DNA of 64,000 nt from Epiperipatus broadwayi (taxonomy: Eukaryota > Onychophora > Udeonychophora > Euonychophora > Peripatidae): assembly GCA_028023455.1 (NCBI GenBank), contig JAQFVV010006274.1, forward strand, positions 3,224,001 to 3,288,000, written 5' to 3'. This document shows, one piece after another, positions 45,619 to 60,159 of the stretch. Within the stretch, counting starts at the first letter, position 1, and each line of letters opens with the position of its first letter. Position numbers and translations under genes: made by a program. The notes beneath the pieces were generated by a model. That model did no database searches and was not told the DNA's origin. It worked only from the letters and a program-made list of their open reading frames with translations.

Positions 45619-48600
45619 ATATATGTCTGATTTAAAATATCTATATGCCAATTTGTTCCATCTCGACAAAAATTTTATAATTAAATAATTTTGTTTCCTA
45701 TTTCCTGACTAACATCTGTCGGTAAATAAATAACTCTTTGCTTTAAATGATTAGTACTTGGACCACCCTTTTTGTCAAGGTGAAATCATTTTGTTTTACT
45801 TTATATATTTTGAAAATATTTTATGCATATATGGTTTAGTTTTGGGGAAGACGCTGGATCAAATGTGAAACTTTATTTAATTATATTATTTCATTTAAAA
45901 GAATAAAAGGGAGGAGGTTCAGAAAGTTTTTTTCTTGCTAAACAGTAAGAGATAATGTAAAGTGTTAAATTTAAAATATTGGTGGGATTTTGTTTTGAAG
46001 GGAGAGTCATGTCACTCAGAGAAATAGATATTTATAATAATATTTAGGCTTATTTGTGTTGATCTGATCTTGGTCAATCTGTATAGTATCAGTATAATCT
46101 TTCATGGCTCAAAACAATTTTCATATCTAATTTTAAAATCTATTTTTCCAGTATTTGTATTTTGCCTCACCAGCACTTTGCTTGATCGCCTGTTTTGTCC
46201 TTTGATTGCTAAATCAGAATTATAACATGTGATATATTCATGTGATAAAATGTAGATCAGGATATGAAAGACAAAATTGGGAAGACCAAGGGCAAGCTGA
46301 GCTTAGCAAGCCTTGTTGATTCCCGATCTTTCACCTGAAATATCTTGAAGTTTGCTAATTGCACAGACCGTTCGTCTTTATTTCTTGGCATCACTAGAAC
46401 AGGGCAAAAGAATTGAGTCTGTGCTGGTTATGTCATGTAAAATGCTGGGTCTAATTAATTTCTTTTGTTCCTGAGCACATCATGATGGGTTGATAACAGT
46501 CTGATCACATTAGTCTATATTTTACTATCAGTAACGTATTTAGTTGCAAATATTACAATCCACTTATATTTAAGCATGTCACTCTTTTTGAAGCCAATTC
46601 CTAAAAACTTGATCAGATTATTTCCCTTTTAGAATAATATTTACTTGTATTAAAACTACTCAAAATATGGCTGTTAAATATTTGTTTCTTATATCACATA
46701 CCTGAGGGGCATCTACCATAGAACTTTAATCGTTTTATCTGTTTAAATTGGAATATAAATTATTCTGCTCCCTTACATGAGGAATAATAAATTATATAAT
46801 CGAAATTGATATTAACAAACAATGGAATAAATCAGTGGGACATTAAGGAATTATAGAGATGTTTTTATTAAATATATGTGTATTTAATCTACTTGTGGTT
46901 TGTTTCCATTAATATTATTCTAAAATTAGTATTTCTATTTAATTATTGTGCTACTATCTGATGACTCAAGGTCACACACATACCATTCCTATTTTGAAAT
47001 ACATGAATAGGTGTAATTAGAATAAATGTTAGAGTTAAACATTAGAATTATTCGAGGCTCATGCTCCACCGTTGATTCTGCCAGCCGGAGTTTAGAAAAG
47101 ATTATTTGCTTGCCTTGAAAATATTGTTAATTAGTTGGCAGATTTAGAGAGTGGGCAAACAGGTTAGAATCCATAAATATTCTTAATCTTTGATCTCATG
47201 TATGGTTGGATTTGAGGTACTTTTACCCTGGCTGTGAATCATGTTGAGTTAACATACAATTTTGACCAGTACAATAATTGAGGCTCTTATCTGTTGGTTT
47301 ATTCTTATTAATTTTCTGATTAGTGATAAAGTCCTAGTTCATTCATTGCTCTCATATGTAAATGCATTTTTCTTTGATTCCATGCCCTCATTACATATTT
47401 GCCTTTGCTTTCATATATCTAAAGTAAATTTTATTTGTTATATATTTTGTCTAAAGCTATGGGTATTGTCCTGGCAATTGATAATTTTCTAGGTACTAAT
47501 GAATGTCACCCTTATTTTCAGTTGCACTCTTATTATAGGTATGCCTAGTCAGCATCTCAAGATATTAAATCTGATAAAATGTTTAATGTTAAATTTAAAA
47601 TTGTATATGTGATTTTATCAAATAACATACATCTTCAGCATTCATCACACTATAAGGATTGGTAAATTTATATTTTAATTAGGGAGTTAAATATGTTCAT
47701 TTAGAGAATTTATAATTGTATATCAAATGAAAGAACTTATTAAAGAATTCAAAGTTCTAGGTTTTGTTAACCATAAATATTATTTATTTATTTTAAAACT
47801 GTAATACATAATTTCCCTCTATATTACATTTTGTTTTTGAGGATTCATTTTGACAGCTTTGTAAAACAGCTGAATGTTCTTAATGTTAAATAAATGTTAC
47901 TTTTATTATTAACTTAAGTTTTCTCACCTTTTATCATTATCATATCATAATGTTTCCCACATAATTCTATTTGCTTGTTATGCATTGAGACTACATAAAT
48001 ACAAAAAATTTGATAATAAAAGTCACTTTATTTAAATTGTATTTCTGATGTTAAAAAAATATTTTAAAAAAATTATTTTATTTAATTAAAAATAATAATA
48101 ATTTATTTATTTGATAAGATCACTTTAGTCAATTTTTTTTTATTTGGAAGATCATTTGATTTTCTTCATCATAAATTTAAGATGATAAGATTGCTTGGTT
48201 TTACTTCAGAAGAAGATTAAAAGAAAATATGTTAGTGTGATATATCTTGGGTATCTGTAAAATTTCTTATCTAATCATGATATTATAAATGCTATTCTAG
48301 AGTATTATTTTTATTTTAAAATTAAGAACTTTTCATGTTTGATTTTTATAATTGTAATTTAATGAGACCTTATCTTAAAAAGTAAGAGTATTTTTCATTG
48401 CTTTGTTGTTTACTAGGATTTCATTCTTTGTTGAATTTTCAAAATTAAAGAGAAGAACAAAACTATTAATTGTCAAAATATTAATCATATATAAACTCTG
48501 AGATATATTTTATGTATAAGATTAATTGAAAAATAATTATTTTACTTAAGAACAAATCATTTTAAAAATAAGTTAATGTGTCAAAACATAAGAAATGACA

Positions 48601-48827
48601 TGCTTTTATTTAATAAGAAAATAAATTTTATGTTAAATCTGATTATAACAATAAGATAATCAGTATAGTTATGTGCATGTTTGAAAAAATAAAAATCTTC
48701 AATTTTTAAAAATCATCCTGTGATAAATTATTGCCACATAAATACCAGTATATATGTTAGAGGAAAATGTAAATGCAAGTTGTCTGCTGAAAAATTAACC
48801 GATAAATAATCTTATTCTTTAAAATGT
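45619..48827. other. AT-rich DNA, nothing assigned
   Basis: No repeat pair or convincing frame; the 76-codon frame at 47262-47492 is hydrophobic and AT-driven. Confidence 0.35.
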
Positions 48828-49070
48828 TTTAATATACAAAATTAACAAAGCGTATGACACACTTGAATGTGAAGCTATCAAGATACACAGAAATTATTAC
48901 ATGCTAAGTGCTTTCAAGGCCTTTTGCCTCATATTCATAGTGGTACTGTGAGCTGCAGAATGAATATGAGGCAAAAAGTCTCGAAAGCGCTTAGCATGTA
49001 ATAATTTCTGTGTATCTTGATAGCTTCACATTCAAGTGTGTCATACGCTTTGTTAATTTTGTATATTAAA
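48828..49070. repeat. Near-perfect 243-bp palindrome
   Basis: Arms 48828-48938 and 48960-49070 (111 bp each) are reverse complements with only a handful of mismatches, clustered around CTTTCAAGGCCTTTTGCC. The loop is 21 nt. The core GCTAAG(C/T)GCTTTC and CTCATATTCAT is shared with the 248-bp insertion at 25.0 kb. The high match between arms indicates a recent origin or ongoing correction. Confidence 0.9.
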
Positions 49071-49516
49071 TTATCAAATGAGAAGTTTTAAAATCTTTAA
49101 TATTTTAAAATGTTTTATAAATGATTCATGATGAATGAATATTAATGTTCTATATTTTGCCATAGCCTGGACTAGCCTGATTAAAAAAATATACCTACAT
49201 GAAAAATTACTACCTAATATGAAAATTATATTAATGTTTTTTATCTGAAATACGCATTCTCCTGGAAATGCTAAAAAAATGGACTTAGATAGACTATTTA
49301 TCCAGTATGGATGAACAGTATTTCATAAAGATTTTTAATGATTTAATTTTGTGCATTATGGAGTTTTAATCAGTGTGGCAGGAAGAGACAGTAGTTTTGT
49401 TCAAATTTTTCATTGTCAATAGCAACAGAGTAAGCTCAGTGCTGGAGGAATCAAAGCAAATAAGAACTTTAGTAGCTTTCAATTATTTTATTTTTCTATT
49501 TTTTTTAATATTAATG

Positions 49517-51845
<2,329 letters not shown>

Positions 51846-51858
51846 ATTTCCACCATCA

Positions 51859-53430
51859 TCAACCATTATCAATCCACTGCAATTTGAAGGTCTCTCCAAC
51901 TTCAATCCATCTCTTCCTATCTTTAGTTTCTCTTCTCCATATCACCCCTGCACACTTTCTTATTTCATCCATCCATCTTACATGTGGTCTCTTTCTGGGT
52001 CTTTTACAATCTCTTGGAATCCGGTTTAAAATTTCAATTGTCCATCTATTATCATCTCTTCTAACAATATGTCCAGCCCAACTCCACTTCAGTCTTTTCA
52101 TTTTTCCAATGAGGTCAGAAACACCTGTTTGTTCTCTTACCCATACATTGCATTTTTGATGCCTTCTTGTTACTCCCAACATGCAACTCTCCATACTTCT
52201 TTGAGTGGTCTGAAGTCTCTGTATTGCCCTTTTGTTAAGTGTCCAAGTCTCAGATCCATAAGTAAGAACTGGCAAAACACATTTATTAAAAACTTTCTTT
52301 TTCAAACACATAGGCTATTTCCTTTTAGTATAAAGTTATTTCTACCAAAAGCACTCCAACCAAGTTTAATTCTATGATTAATTTCATCCATTATATTTCC
52401 ATTTGTATTAATAATCTGACCAAGGTATTTGTAACTGTTAACTTCTTCTAACTCATCATAATCAATCTTTATTTTCATATTTTGAGAAAATCTATTAAAC
52501 ATTACTTTAGTTTTTTTAACATTTATCTTTAGTCCTACTTTCCTACTTTCATCTGATAACTCCTGCAACATTTCCTGTAGCTCTAAAGCATTATTTTCAA
52601 CAACAACTACATCATCTGCAAAATCTAAATGATTTAAATAACCTCCATTTACTTTCACTCCTTTAGTTTCCCATTTTAATCTACAAAATACTTCTTGTAG
52701 CACTGCTGTAAAAAGTTTTGGAGATATGAAGTCACCCTGTCTTACACTCTTTTCAATGTTGATTTTCCTACTATCATTATGTAATCTAATTGTTGCTGTT
52801 GTATCTTTATAAATATTCTTTAAAATATGACAATATTCTGGATCTACACCTTGATGATTCAATGCTTTAATCACTGAAGAAATGTTTATAGTATCAAATG
52901 CCTTTTCATAGTCTACAAATCCTAAGCATAATGGCAACTCATATTCATTTGTCCTTTCTATAATCTCCTTGGATATGATCTACTGTACTAAAACCACTTT
53001 TAAATCCAGCTTGTTCTCTTAGTTGGTGGAAATCCAGTGTTTTCTGTAGATGAGTTGTAATTATCTTAGTAAAAATTTTGTATAAAACTGATAAAAGACT
53101 AATAGGTCTGTAATTTCTAATATATTCTTTATCACCTTTTTTAAATATTAATATTAATACTGCATTCTTCCAATCATCTGCTACATCTTTATTATTTAGA
53201 CATTTGGTATATAACTTTGCTAAAAAAAATTCTATTTTGTCACCTGCTTCTTTTAATATATCAATTATAATTTCATCATTACCTGGAGCCTTCCCTTTCT
53301 TCATAAATTTAATTGCATGTCTCACTTCCTTATTCAAAATTCTGAGCAATTTCGAAGATATAATAGGTATAAGAGGCACTTGTTCTTTATTACTATATAA
53401 TTCTTGATAGAAATCTTCTATATATTTCAT
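51859..53430 (-). pseudogene. RTE reverse transcriptase and C-terminal region (copy D)
   Basis: Open pieces are 52945-53430 (KGKAPGNDEIIIDIL, NYRPISLLSVLYKIFTKII, REQAGFKSGFSTVDHIQ), 52302-52937 (LGFVDYEKAFDTI with the first catalytic Asp; VRQGDFISPKLF; HLDFADDVVVV with both catalytic Asp; VNSYKYLGQII) and 51859-52311 (LPVLTYGSETWTL, MLGVTRRHQKCNVW, KWSWAGHIVRRDDNRW, RDCKRPRKRPHVRWMDEIRK). All polymerase motifs survive. About two single-base shifts, near 52940 and 52310, separate the pieces. Confidence 0.9.
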
Positions 53431-53846
53431 GATGCCATCTTTCTTTTTAGTAATAATGCCATCTTTTTTTCTTATTGCAGATATAAATTTTCTACCAATA
53501 CCAAAATGTTGTTTTACACTCTTTAGACTTTTATTCTCTTCTACAGCTTTTTTTGCTAGTTCACAATTATACTTTCTTATATCATTTTCAACTCTTTTCT
53601 ACACCATTTTACCAAATTTGAGATATTCAATCTTTTTTAATGCATCATTGTTGTATGTCCTCATATTCCTTGTTTTCTTCATAAATTCTCTAGTCTCAGT
53701 AGAAATTTTATTGGTCAATTGTTGCTTTTTTCTACTAGCTATCTTTGTTGCAGTTTTTAAAAGTGTATCGCTTATTTTCCTATTAATGTCATTCAAATCT
53801 GAATCATATTCAAAATCTACTAATACTTGAAACCAATTTGTAAGTT
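53431..53846 (-). pseudogene. RTE linker between endonuclease and polymerase (copy D)
   Basis: Lys/Asn-rich segment; the open piece 53599-53796 reads DTLLKTATKIASRKKQQLTNK and similar, with a stop and shifts on either side. It corresponds to 1130-1500 in copy A. No catalytic motif. Confidence 0.75.
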
Positions 53847-54804
53847 CTAATTTAAATTCATTAGAATCTTTCTGAAGATTAGGAATATCAACTGTAATAT
53901 TGTTTTTCTTAATAATTTTTGTCTCTCTAGTTTTGCATTAACATGTATCTTACATCTTACTAATTGATGATCACTTCCTGTGTTAAATTTATTAAAAACA
54001 TTACAATCTTGAAATATGTATTTTCTGTTAGTCAAAATATAATCCAATTCTGCTGTACCTTCATTTGGATGCTTCCATGTCCATTTCCTTTTAACATTTT
54101 TCTCAAAAAAAGAATTCATAATATAAAGTTTTTCTTTTTCTGCAAACTCCACAAGTCTATGTCCTCTCTCATTTCTATTACCATAACCAAAATTACCTAC
54201 AACATTTTCATCCTTCATTTGTTTACCAATTCTAGCATTAAAGTCTCCCATAAAAATTTTAAAATGTTGTTTACTCTGATCAAAAGCCTTTTGTACATCC
54301 ATATAAAAATCTTCTATAACTTCATCACTATGAGAACTTGTTGGAGCATAAACCTGAATTATCTGCATTTGGTATCTGCTATTAAGTTGTAAAACTAATC
54401 TTACCACTCTGTCTGATACACCATCAATCTTCACAATATTGTTCTTCCATTTTTTATTTATAATGTATCCTACTCCACTTGTATTTCCAATATTTGTGCC
54501 TTTATAGTAGAGTATATGTCCACTTTTTAAATCAATTGTTTCTTCACCTTTTCTTCTAACTTCACAAAGTCCAATAATGTCTCATTTAATATGACAGTTT
54601 TTCTTCTAACTCTTGCAATCTTCCTTCACTTGAAAGTGATCTGAAGTTGTAGGTACTTAAATAAAAACTCATTATCAAATGGCAGCCTGAGTCTACAATC
54701 AGGGAATTCTTAGCACCCTCCACCTTTGGCCACCAACCTCTGCCTTGGTTGGAGACTTTACAGCCTCCTGGGAATAAGGGCCATGATTTATTTGTGTCTG
54801 TCAT
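53847..54804 (-). pseudogene. RTE APE-type endonuclease with N-terminus (copy D)
   Basis: The protein starts MTDTNKSWPLFPGG at 54804. After SLSSEGRLQELEEKLSY a frame change near 54590 leads to GLCEVRRKGEETIDLKSG and SGVGYIINKKWKN. The long open piece (53847-54434) has VYAPTSSHSDE, FKIFMGDFNARIGKQ, GHRLVEFAEKEKLYIMNSFF, GTAELDYILTNRK and GSDHQLVRCKI, i.e. the Glu, Asp/Asn and His landmarks of APE-like nucleases in the right order. It would nick the target strand for primed reverse transcription. The domain itself is intact in reading frame. Confidence 0.9.
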
Positions 54805-54916
54805 AATTGAATATATTTGAAAAAATATTCTTAAACTCGGAGGTAAAAAGCCAATAAACTCACCATGCTGGCTAATGTATGTTGGTGAGCAGCCCGTCCA
54901 TGTTCATATACTGTAT

Positions 54917-55089
54917 GAATAATCACATAGTAATAACAGCTGCAATGACAAGAATGTCTGGAGTGGAAATTAGGAATTTTCCCTGCTCAGTTCTTTTAAG
55001 GCCTCCAAAAGGAACCAAACAGGGCAAATTCCTAATGTCCATTCCATATATTCTTGTCTTTGCAGCTGTTATTACAATGTGATTATTCA
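54917..55089. repeat. Inverted repeat at the 5' end of LINE copy D
   Basis: GAATAATCACAT at 54917 mirrors ATGTGATTATTC ending at 55088. The arms (about 85 bp) continue through GTAATAACAGCTGCAA, GACAAGAAT and TAGGAATTT with moderate divergence; the loop is almost absent (around 55001). One arm is collinear with the leader of copy C (near 30270-30330), so the outer arm is the extra, inverted copy. Confidence 0.75.
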
Positions 55090-56463
55090 CATAGCCAAGT
55101 AAAAATAATTTTGTACATTAAACTGTAAGTGAAAACCTTCAAGGAAAAAACTTACATGGGAAAGCTGAGTATTATAAATGCAAAGAAGGACTATCAAAAA
55201 AAGTAAAACCATGATAAAAATGTATTTATATAGTGCACATTATGTCTTAATTTATAAAGTTTTAAAATTAATTAACAATTGATAATAATTAATAGTTTTA
55301 TTAATATCCTTTTTCAATTGAAACATGTTTTTTATTCAGATGATTTTTTTTCCTTTCAAAATTATAGTTTTTTTAGTAACTTAATTTTTATTGAATTTGA
55401 TATATTCTTTTTATTTAAACCCCCCCCCCCATTATACAAAAGATTAAGCTAATTTAACTCTTTCCCTCTACTTAAAAAGTCATTTTTTCAACTTTATTTA
55501 TTAAAAAAAATAATTCAATGATAAGAAAGATTAATTCAATTAATGAATGAAAATCAAATGATTAGTTTTGTTTTTAATATAAACTATACTTTAATAAGAA
55601 TGTATAAATTTAAACTTTTATATTATCATGTCATTTCCTTAAAGTTTGTTAATTTTCAATTACTTAATTTATTAAACAATTGTTTAAAATATATTTTAGT
55701 GTTAAGGCTTTTATTCCTTCAGCTATATGTTTCATAAATTGACAGTATGTGTGATTTAATTTCAATATAGCTTAGAGTTTTAAAGATTTTAAATTATCCC
55801 AGTAGTGCTATTTAATGATTATAGAGTAAACCTATGAATTATTTAAAATTATTAGAATAAGCTTTATAGTGTTCTTCCTTCCTGAGCTAGATTAGAGTAT
55901 AATGATTAATTATGTCAATATAGGAGTTTATATTTGTGTTTCAACATCCAAATGATAATTCTGGATAGTATAAAGATATTACCTTTAAAGTCCATTCACT
56001 GCAGTTTGTATTTCATTAGAAATTGAATTTGCAGTTGGCCTGTATATTAATAGTACCATGTGGCCATAGCATAGATGATAGTCAACATGTTTCTATATTC
56101 CAGCATAAGGTTTTTATTGTTGTGAGTGCTGGATTAGTTCTTAAGTATATGCATTCCAATAATTATGTTATATTTTGTTCTGAGTTTGGCAGGGACTAGA
56201 TAAGTAGTCTGTTTTATAATGTACCTCTTTTAAATACAGTCACAAGGTTGACTATTGATTTTTTGATTGATTAATGATTATTCTTCATAATGATTTGATT
56301 TTCTTCGATAATGCTGGAGATCTTATAGTTTTGTTCTTGCTGGCTCTAATCATATTCATTGTATTCTATATTCATTCATTTTATATTTGTTTGCCATCTT
56401 TCCACATTTACCCCTATTTCATACTGTTACATATGCTATTGCCAATTTATCCAATCGTTTAAC

Positions 56464-56496
<33 letters not shown>

Positions 56497-56960
56497 ATGT
56501 GTACACATTCTTTATCATAAATAAGAGGAATGCTTCATGTTATATATATATATATTACTACTATGCAAAGAATAGCCATTACTTATAAACGTAAACATCA
56601 TCCGCATAAGTTTAGAGGTATATTATCTCTAATATTTAACAAAGAATGACTATTTATCATCAAATTCATTTTACATTAAAAAATATATTATAAATAAATA
56701 AAATAAGTTATCATAAATAAAAAAACATTTAACCTATATACTCTTTGTTAAATGTTATTCATATAAAGGTCACTTATCCACACAAAATAAATGTACTGTG
56801 TATGATATAATTGTATAATTATTAAATAAACTTATATTTTGTTCTTCATTACTTGCATGTCCTTGAAGAGAATTCTGAAATATATATTTATAATAAAGTA
56901 ATAAAAGAAAAAATGTATATATTACATAAATTTAAAAGTTTAAGAAAAAAATTAATACAT
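55090..56960. other. AT-rich DNA with homopolymer and dinucleotide runs
   Basis: Includes C11 at 55420-55430 and (TA)n(TG)n at 56465-56500. No coding or repeat structure recognised. Confidence 0.4.
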
Positions 56961-56976
56961 CAATTTTACAGTTCTT

Positions 56977-57070
56977 TTTTTTTTTTTTTTTCATGTGTCA
57001 AATATGTCGACTGGGAAGTGAATCCGAGCCAGCTGAGTATAAGGCAGCTATGCTAACCACTAGGCCTCCA
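56977..57070 (-). mobile_element. Short tRNA-derived SINE with poly-A tail
   Basis: Minus strand: A-box-like AGGCCTAGTGG (57057-57067), TTAGCATAGCTGCCTTATAC in the anticodon region, and B-box-like GGATTCACTTCC (57014-57025), 42 bp apart. Then comes TTGACACATG followed by a run of A. AGTTCTT on both sides (56970-56976 and 57071-57077, plus strand) is the target-site duplication. The 3' end TGACACATGA is shared with the SINE at 2687-2784, so both belong to one family of fewer than 100 bp. Confidence 0.75.
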
Positions 57071-57079
57071 AGTTCTTAT

Positions 57080-57845
57080 TTTTTTAAAAATTAAGTTTGT
57101 ATATGTTTTGTGAAAGTTTGTTTAGCAGTGGTATATAAACACATTAGAAACTGTGAAGATTGTAGACAAGAATCTATTAGTATTTAGAGATGAAAAATTT
57201 AAAAGTTCTCTTAGCTTTTGCTCATAAGAGTTGTTTATGAATAATTATGGTGATCTGGTGAAGTTAATTACCATTGTCTTGGAATTTTAAATTAATTCTG
57301 TAGTCGCTGATTTTAAGTATTTCTTCTCAGAATATTTGGTAGATTATTTTTAAATATAAAGTTTGAATATGGTTTTTATCATGTGAGATCAAAAATTGGC
57401 AGACCTGTTCAAAGATTAGGTACCTTTTAACAAATTTAGTTTAACTGCCCATGTTTATTAATTGCTTACACATAATAAAAGTTTATAAATTTATCATCAG
57501 AAGTAAGCAATAGTAGAAAATAGTGAGCACTATTATAATAAATAAGCAGTAGACAATAATAATAGCAATAGCAATGGCCATTTTGAACAATTTGCATATA
57601 TTTATCATCTCTGATTGTTATAGGCATTTCCATGTGATTTTTTGAACATAATTTGAGTTTCATGTGTCACATAAATGAAGAAAAACACACACACTTGATG
57701 TTAATGCTTTTCAATGTGTAATTAGTTTTAGATGTCCTAGGAACACAAAATATTTATATTTAATAAAATAAATAATCTTAAATAAATTATGTATAAAAAA
57801 TTAAAAAGCATTTTCCCATTAATTTAAACATCCATGCACACACAC
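57080..57845. other. AT-rich DNA, nothing assigned
   Basis: No frame or repeat recognised. Confidence 0.35.
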
Positions 57846-57849
57846 ATCC

Positions 57850-57987
<138 letters not shown>

Positions 57988-58020
57988 GTTTCAATGATAA
58001 GCTTTATTTATCTTAGAAAG

Positions 58021-58685
58021 TTACAAGGGTTTTACATAACTTGGATTGCTGTGTTTATATGGGCAATCAGCAATTGTAGGCTTAGATATATAAAAGTTGC
58101 TTTATTCATTTACACATAAATTTCTTCATGTTGTGAATTAACTACAAGGGTTTTATATAGCTTGGATTACTGTGATATACATGGGTAATCTGTAGTTATA
58201 GGTACTAATAGGTAAAAGTGGATTTACATGAGATTACAGAAATTTTTACATGCTGTGGATTAGTAACAAGGACTTTACATAGTTTGGATTGCTATGGCTA
58301 CATAGGCAATCCATAGACATAGATTTATGTATATAAAAGTTGATTTATTGATTTACATAAGATTACAAGAATCTTTTACATGTTGTGAATTAGTGACAAG
58401 GGTTTTACATAGTTTGGATTGCTTTGGGTACATGAGCAATCTCTAGTTGTAGATTTACATATGTAAAAATTGATTTATTGATTTATCCAGGACTGGAGAA
58501 ATTTTTACAAGCAGTGGATTAGTTACAAAAGGCTTGCATAATTTGGATTGCTATGGTTACATTGACAATCGTAGTTGTAAGTTTACATAGTAAAAGTTGA
58601 TTTATTGATTTGCACAAGATTACATCAATTTTAGATGCTTTGGATTGTGTATTTACACATGCAAATCAGGTTTAGTTTTATCTGT
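58021..58685 (+). repeat. Tandem array of about five 121-130 bp units with a conserved hairpin
   Basis: Units start at about 58023, 58144, 58266, 58396 and 58525 (ACAAGG...TTACATA-(A/G)-TTTGGATTGC), with a partial sixth near 58640. Each has GATTGC/GCAATC arms about 13 nt apart. In unit 2 both arms change together (GATTAC/GTAATC), keeping the pairing. Each unit also carries TAAAAGTTGATTTATTGATTTAC or a variant. No protein frame runs through the array. Confidence 0.85.
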
Positions 58686-58689
58686 GGTT

Positions 58690-59290
58690 TCCTGGGTAAC
58701 ATATGTGAGGGACTGGTGATTTTCATGGGAGTGTGGTAATTGTTTATGAGGTTTGCAAATACAGATATTAATCCAATGTCAATTATTTTTAACTCTTTAG
58801 GGTACATATTTTCTTTGAGTGATCAGGTTTTCTCTTGGTTTCATAGATATGTGTAAGAGGCATGGTGGATTGTTTTTATAATTGGTGAAGAGGTTTTGTT
58901 AACTATGCTATGCCTGTTTTTGGTGCATTTAACTAGATAAGTATTTCAGAGGAGGTGGAGATACAACTGTGTTAGAATTGGTTGAAATTGTAGAATTGGA
59001 TAGGTTGGTCAGACTCTGGATCTAGCTGTGTTACAGATGAAGACTGGGTAAGGTTTTTGGTGAGATTTAAGTATGAGATCCATTGGGAGAGGGTCCAGAT
59101 TACCAGAGAAGGAGAATTGTCTCCAAATGATGAGTTTGAGTTTGAGGTAGGATGATTGGAGTCTGGATCTGGGGCTGGATGTGTTAAACATGACGCTGAT
59201 GTAGTTTAAATGTGAGATTCATAGATAAAGCATACAGACATAGAAAGACATGGTAAAATCTGGGTAGTTGGTTAGGCTTGACATTCGCAA
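58690..59290. other. Less AT-rich tract with a weak tandem pair
   Basis: GACTCTGGATCTAGCTGTGTTA (59010) and GAGTCTGGATCTGGGGCTGG (59159) start two diverged units, both reaching GTGAGATT(T/C)A. The sequence is G-rich on the plus strand. No coding frame is convincing. Confidence 0.4.
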
Positions 59291-59299
59291 TGTCTTATG

Positions 59300-60150
59300 T
59301 TTTTTGAAATTATTGTTAAAAACTTAGATTTAAATTGAAAATGTGAATGTAAAATCTAATCCAAAATAGAAAATAAATGATCAGTTGATTGCAAATTGAA
59401 AAAATATATAAGATTAGTTAATCATTTTTTTTATTAAACTTATTCTAAGGTTTTGAGTACTTTATAAGCATAAAAAACCAAAGCTTATTAACGTGGTAGT
59501 GAGCAAATGAACTGATTGCTGGGGAACTTGAGATCGAATGTTTATCAATAAACAATTATCAAAGTTAACTATTTATCAATAAACAAATATCAAAGTTAAC
59601 TAATAACATTAAAAATAATCATATGCTTGACTAATCTTTGAACTTTGAAACATTGCCCTGGTATTACAGTATACAGACACTGGTCATGTGATGGCTTTTT
59701 TTAAAAAAATTATCGTTAAGTAACTAAATTTTTAATTAAAAATTTGAATAAAAAATGTGTAACAAAATCATAAATTATCAACTGATTGGAAATTGAAAAA
59801 GATATATGAAGATAGTTTTTTTCTTCTGTTAGCCTAAGATTTTGAATACTTTTTAAATATAAAAAACACAGCTTGTTAACTTGTTTATGAGCAAATGAAA
59901 TGCTTACTGGGGAATTTAAAACTGAATTTTCTTTTTCTTTTTTTTTTCCAAACAAAACTCAGAAATTACTACAATAAAATTTTGAACTGGTCATATTGTT
60001 GTCAGGCTTTTCTGATCATGTGATGATTTTGTCGCCTTATTGATTTCTAAATTACCGATTGTTAACTTGATTTTAATTGAAATTTGGAGTGAAAAAATAT
60101 AACACAAAATTATTAATTAGTTATCAACTCATTGGAAATTGAAAAAAAAA
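59300..60150 (+). repeat. Diverged tandem repeats (about 350-395 bp) upstream of gag
   Basis: GATTG(C/G)AAATTGAAAAA recurs at about 59387, 59783 and 60131 (third with CATTGG). Copies also share GCAAATGAA(C/A)TG...ACTGGGGAA and GTCATGTGATGGCTTTTT or GATCATGTGATGATTTT. The last unit ends about 30 bp before the Gypsy-like gag. A further GATCATGTGATG occurs at 61527 after gag. They may be leader or LTR repeats of that element. Confidence 0.55.
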
Positions 60151-60159
60151 CATATCATT

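Larger units (their letters stand above)
51846..55089 (-). mobile_element. RTE LINE, copy D (best preserved)
   Basis: This is the complete minus-strand order: leader (54805-55089), endonuclease, linker, reverse transcriptase and C-terminal region, ending in a GATGATGG tail at 51851-51865. It is the reference for the other copies. Only a few frameshifts separate long open pieces, so it is the youngest of the four. RTE assignment rests on a single long ORF, APE endonuclease, the polymerase subtype and a 3' end of short GAT repeats. The leader forms an inverted repeat (54917-55089). Confidence 0.9.

Noticed and set aside
51884-52377. Plus-strand frames over the RTE C-terminus, also at 16666-16890, 27204-27561 and 53204-54392
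   Set aside because: Recurring shadows of the same LINE on the opposite strand.
58021-58685. CRISPR-like array
   Set aside because: The repeat units themselves are diverged over their whole length with no constant repeat/variable spacer pattern, and the genome is eukaryotic.
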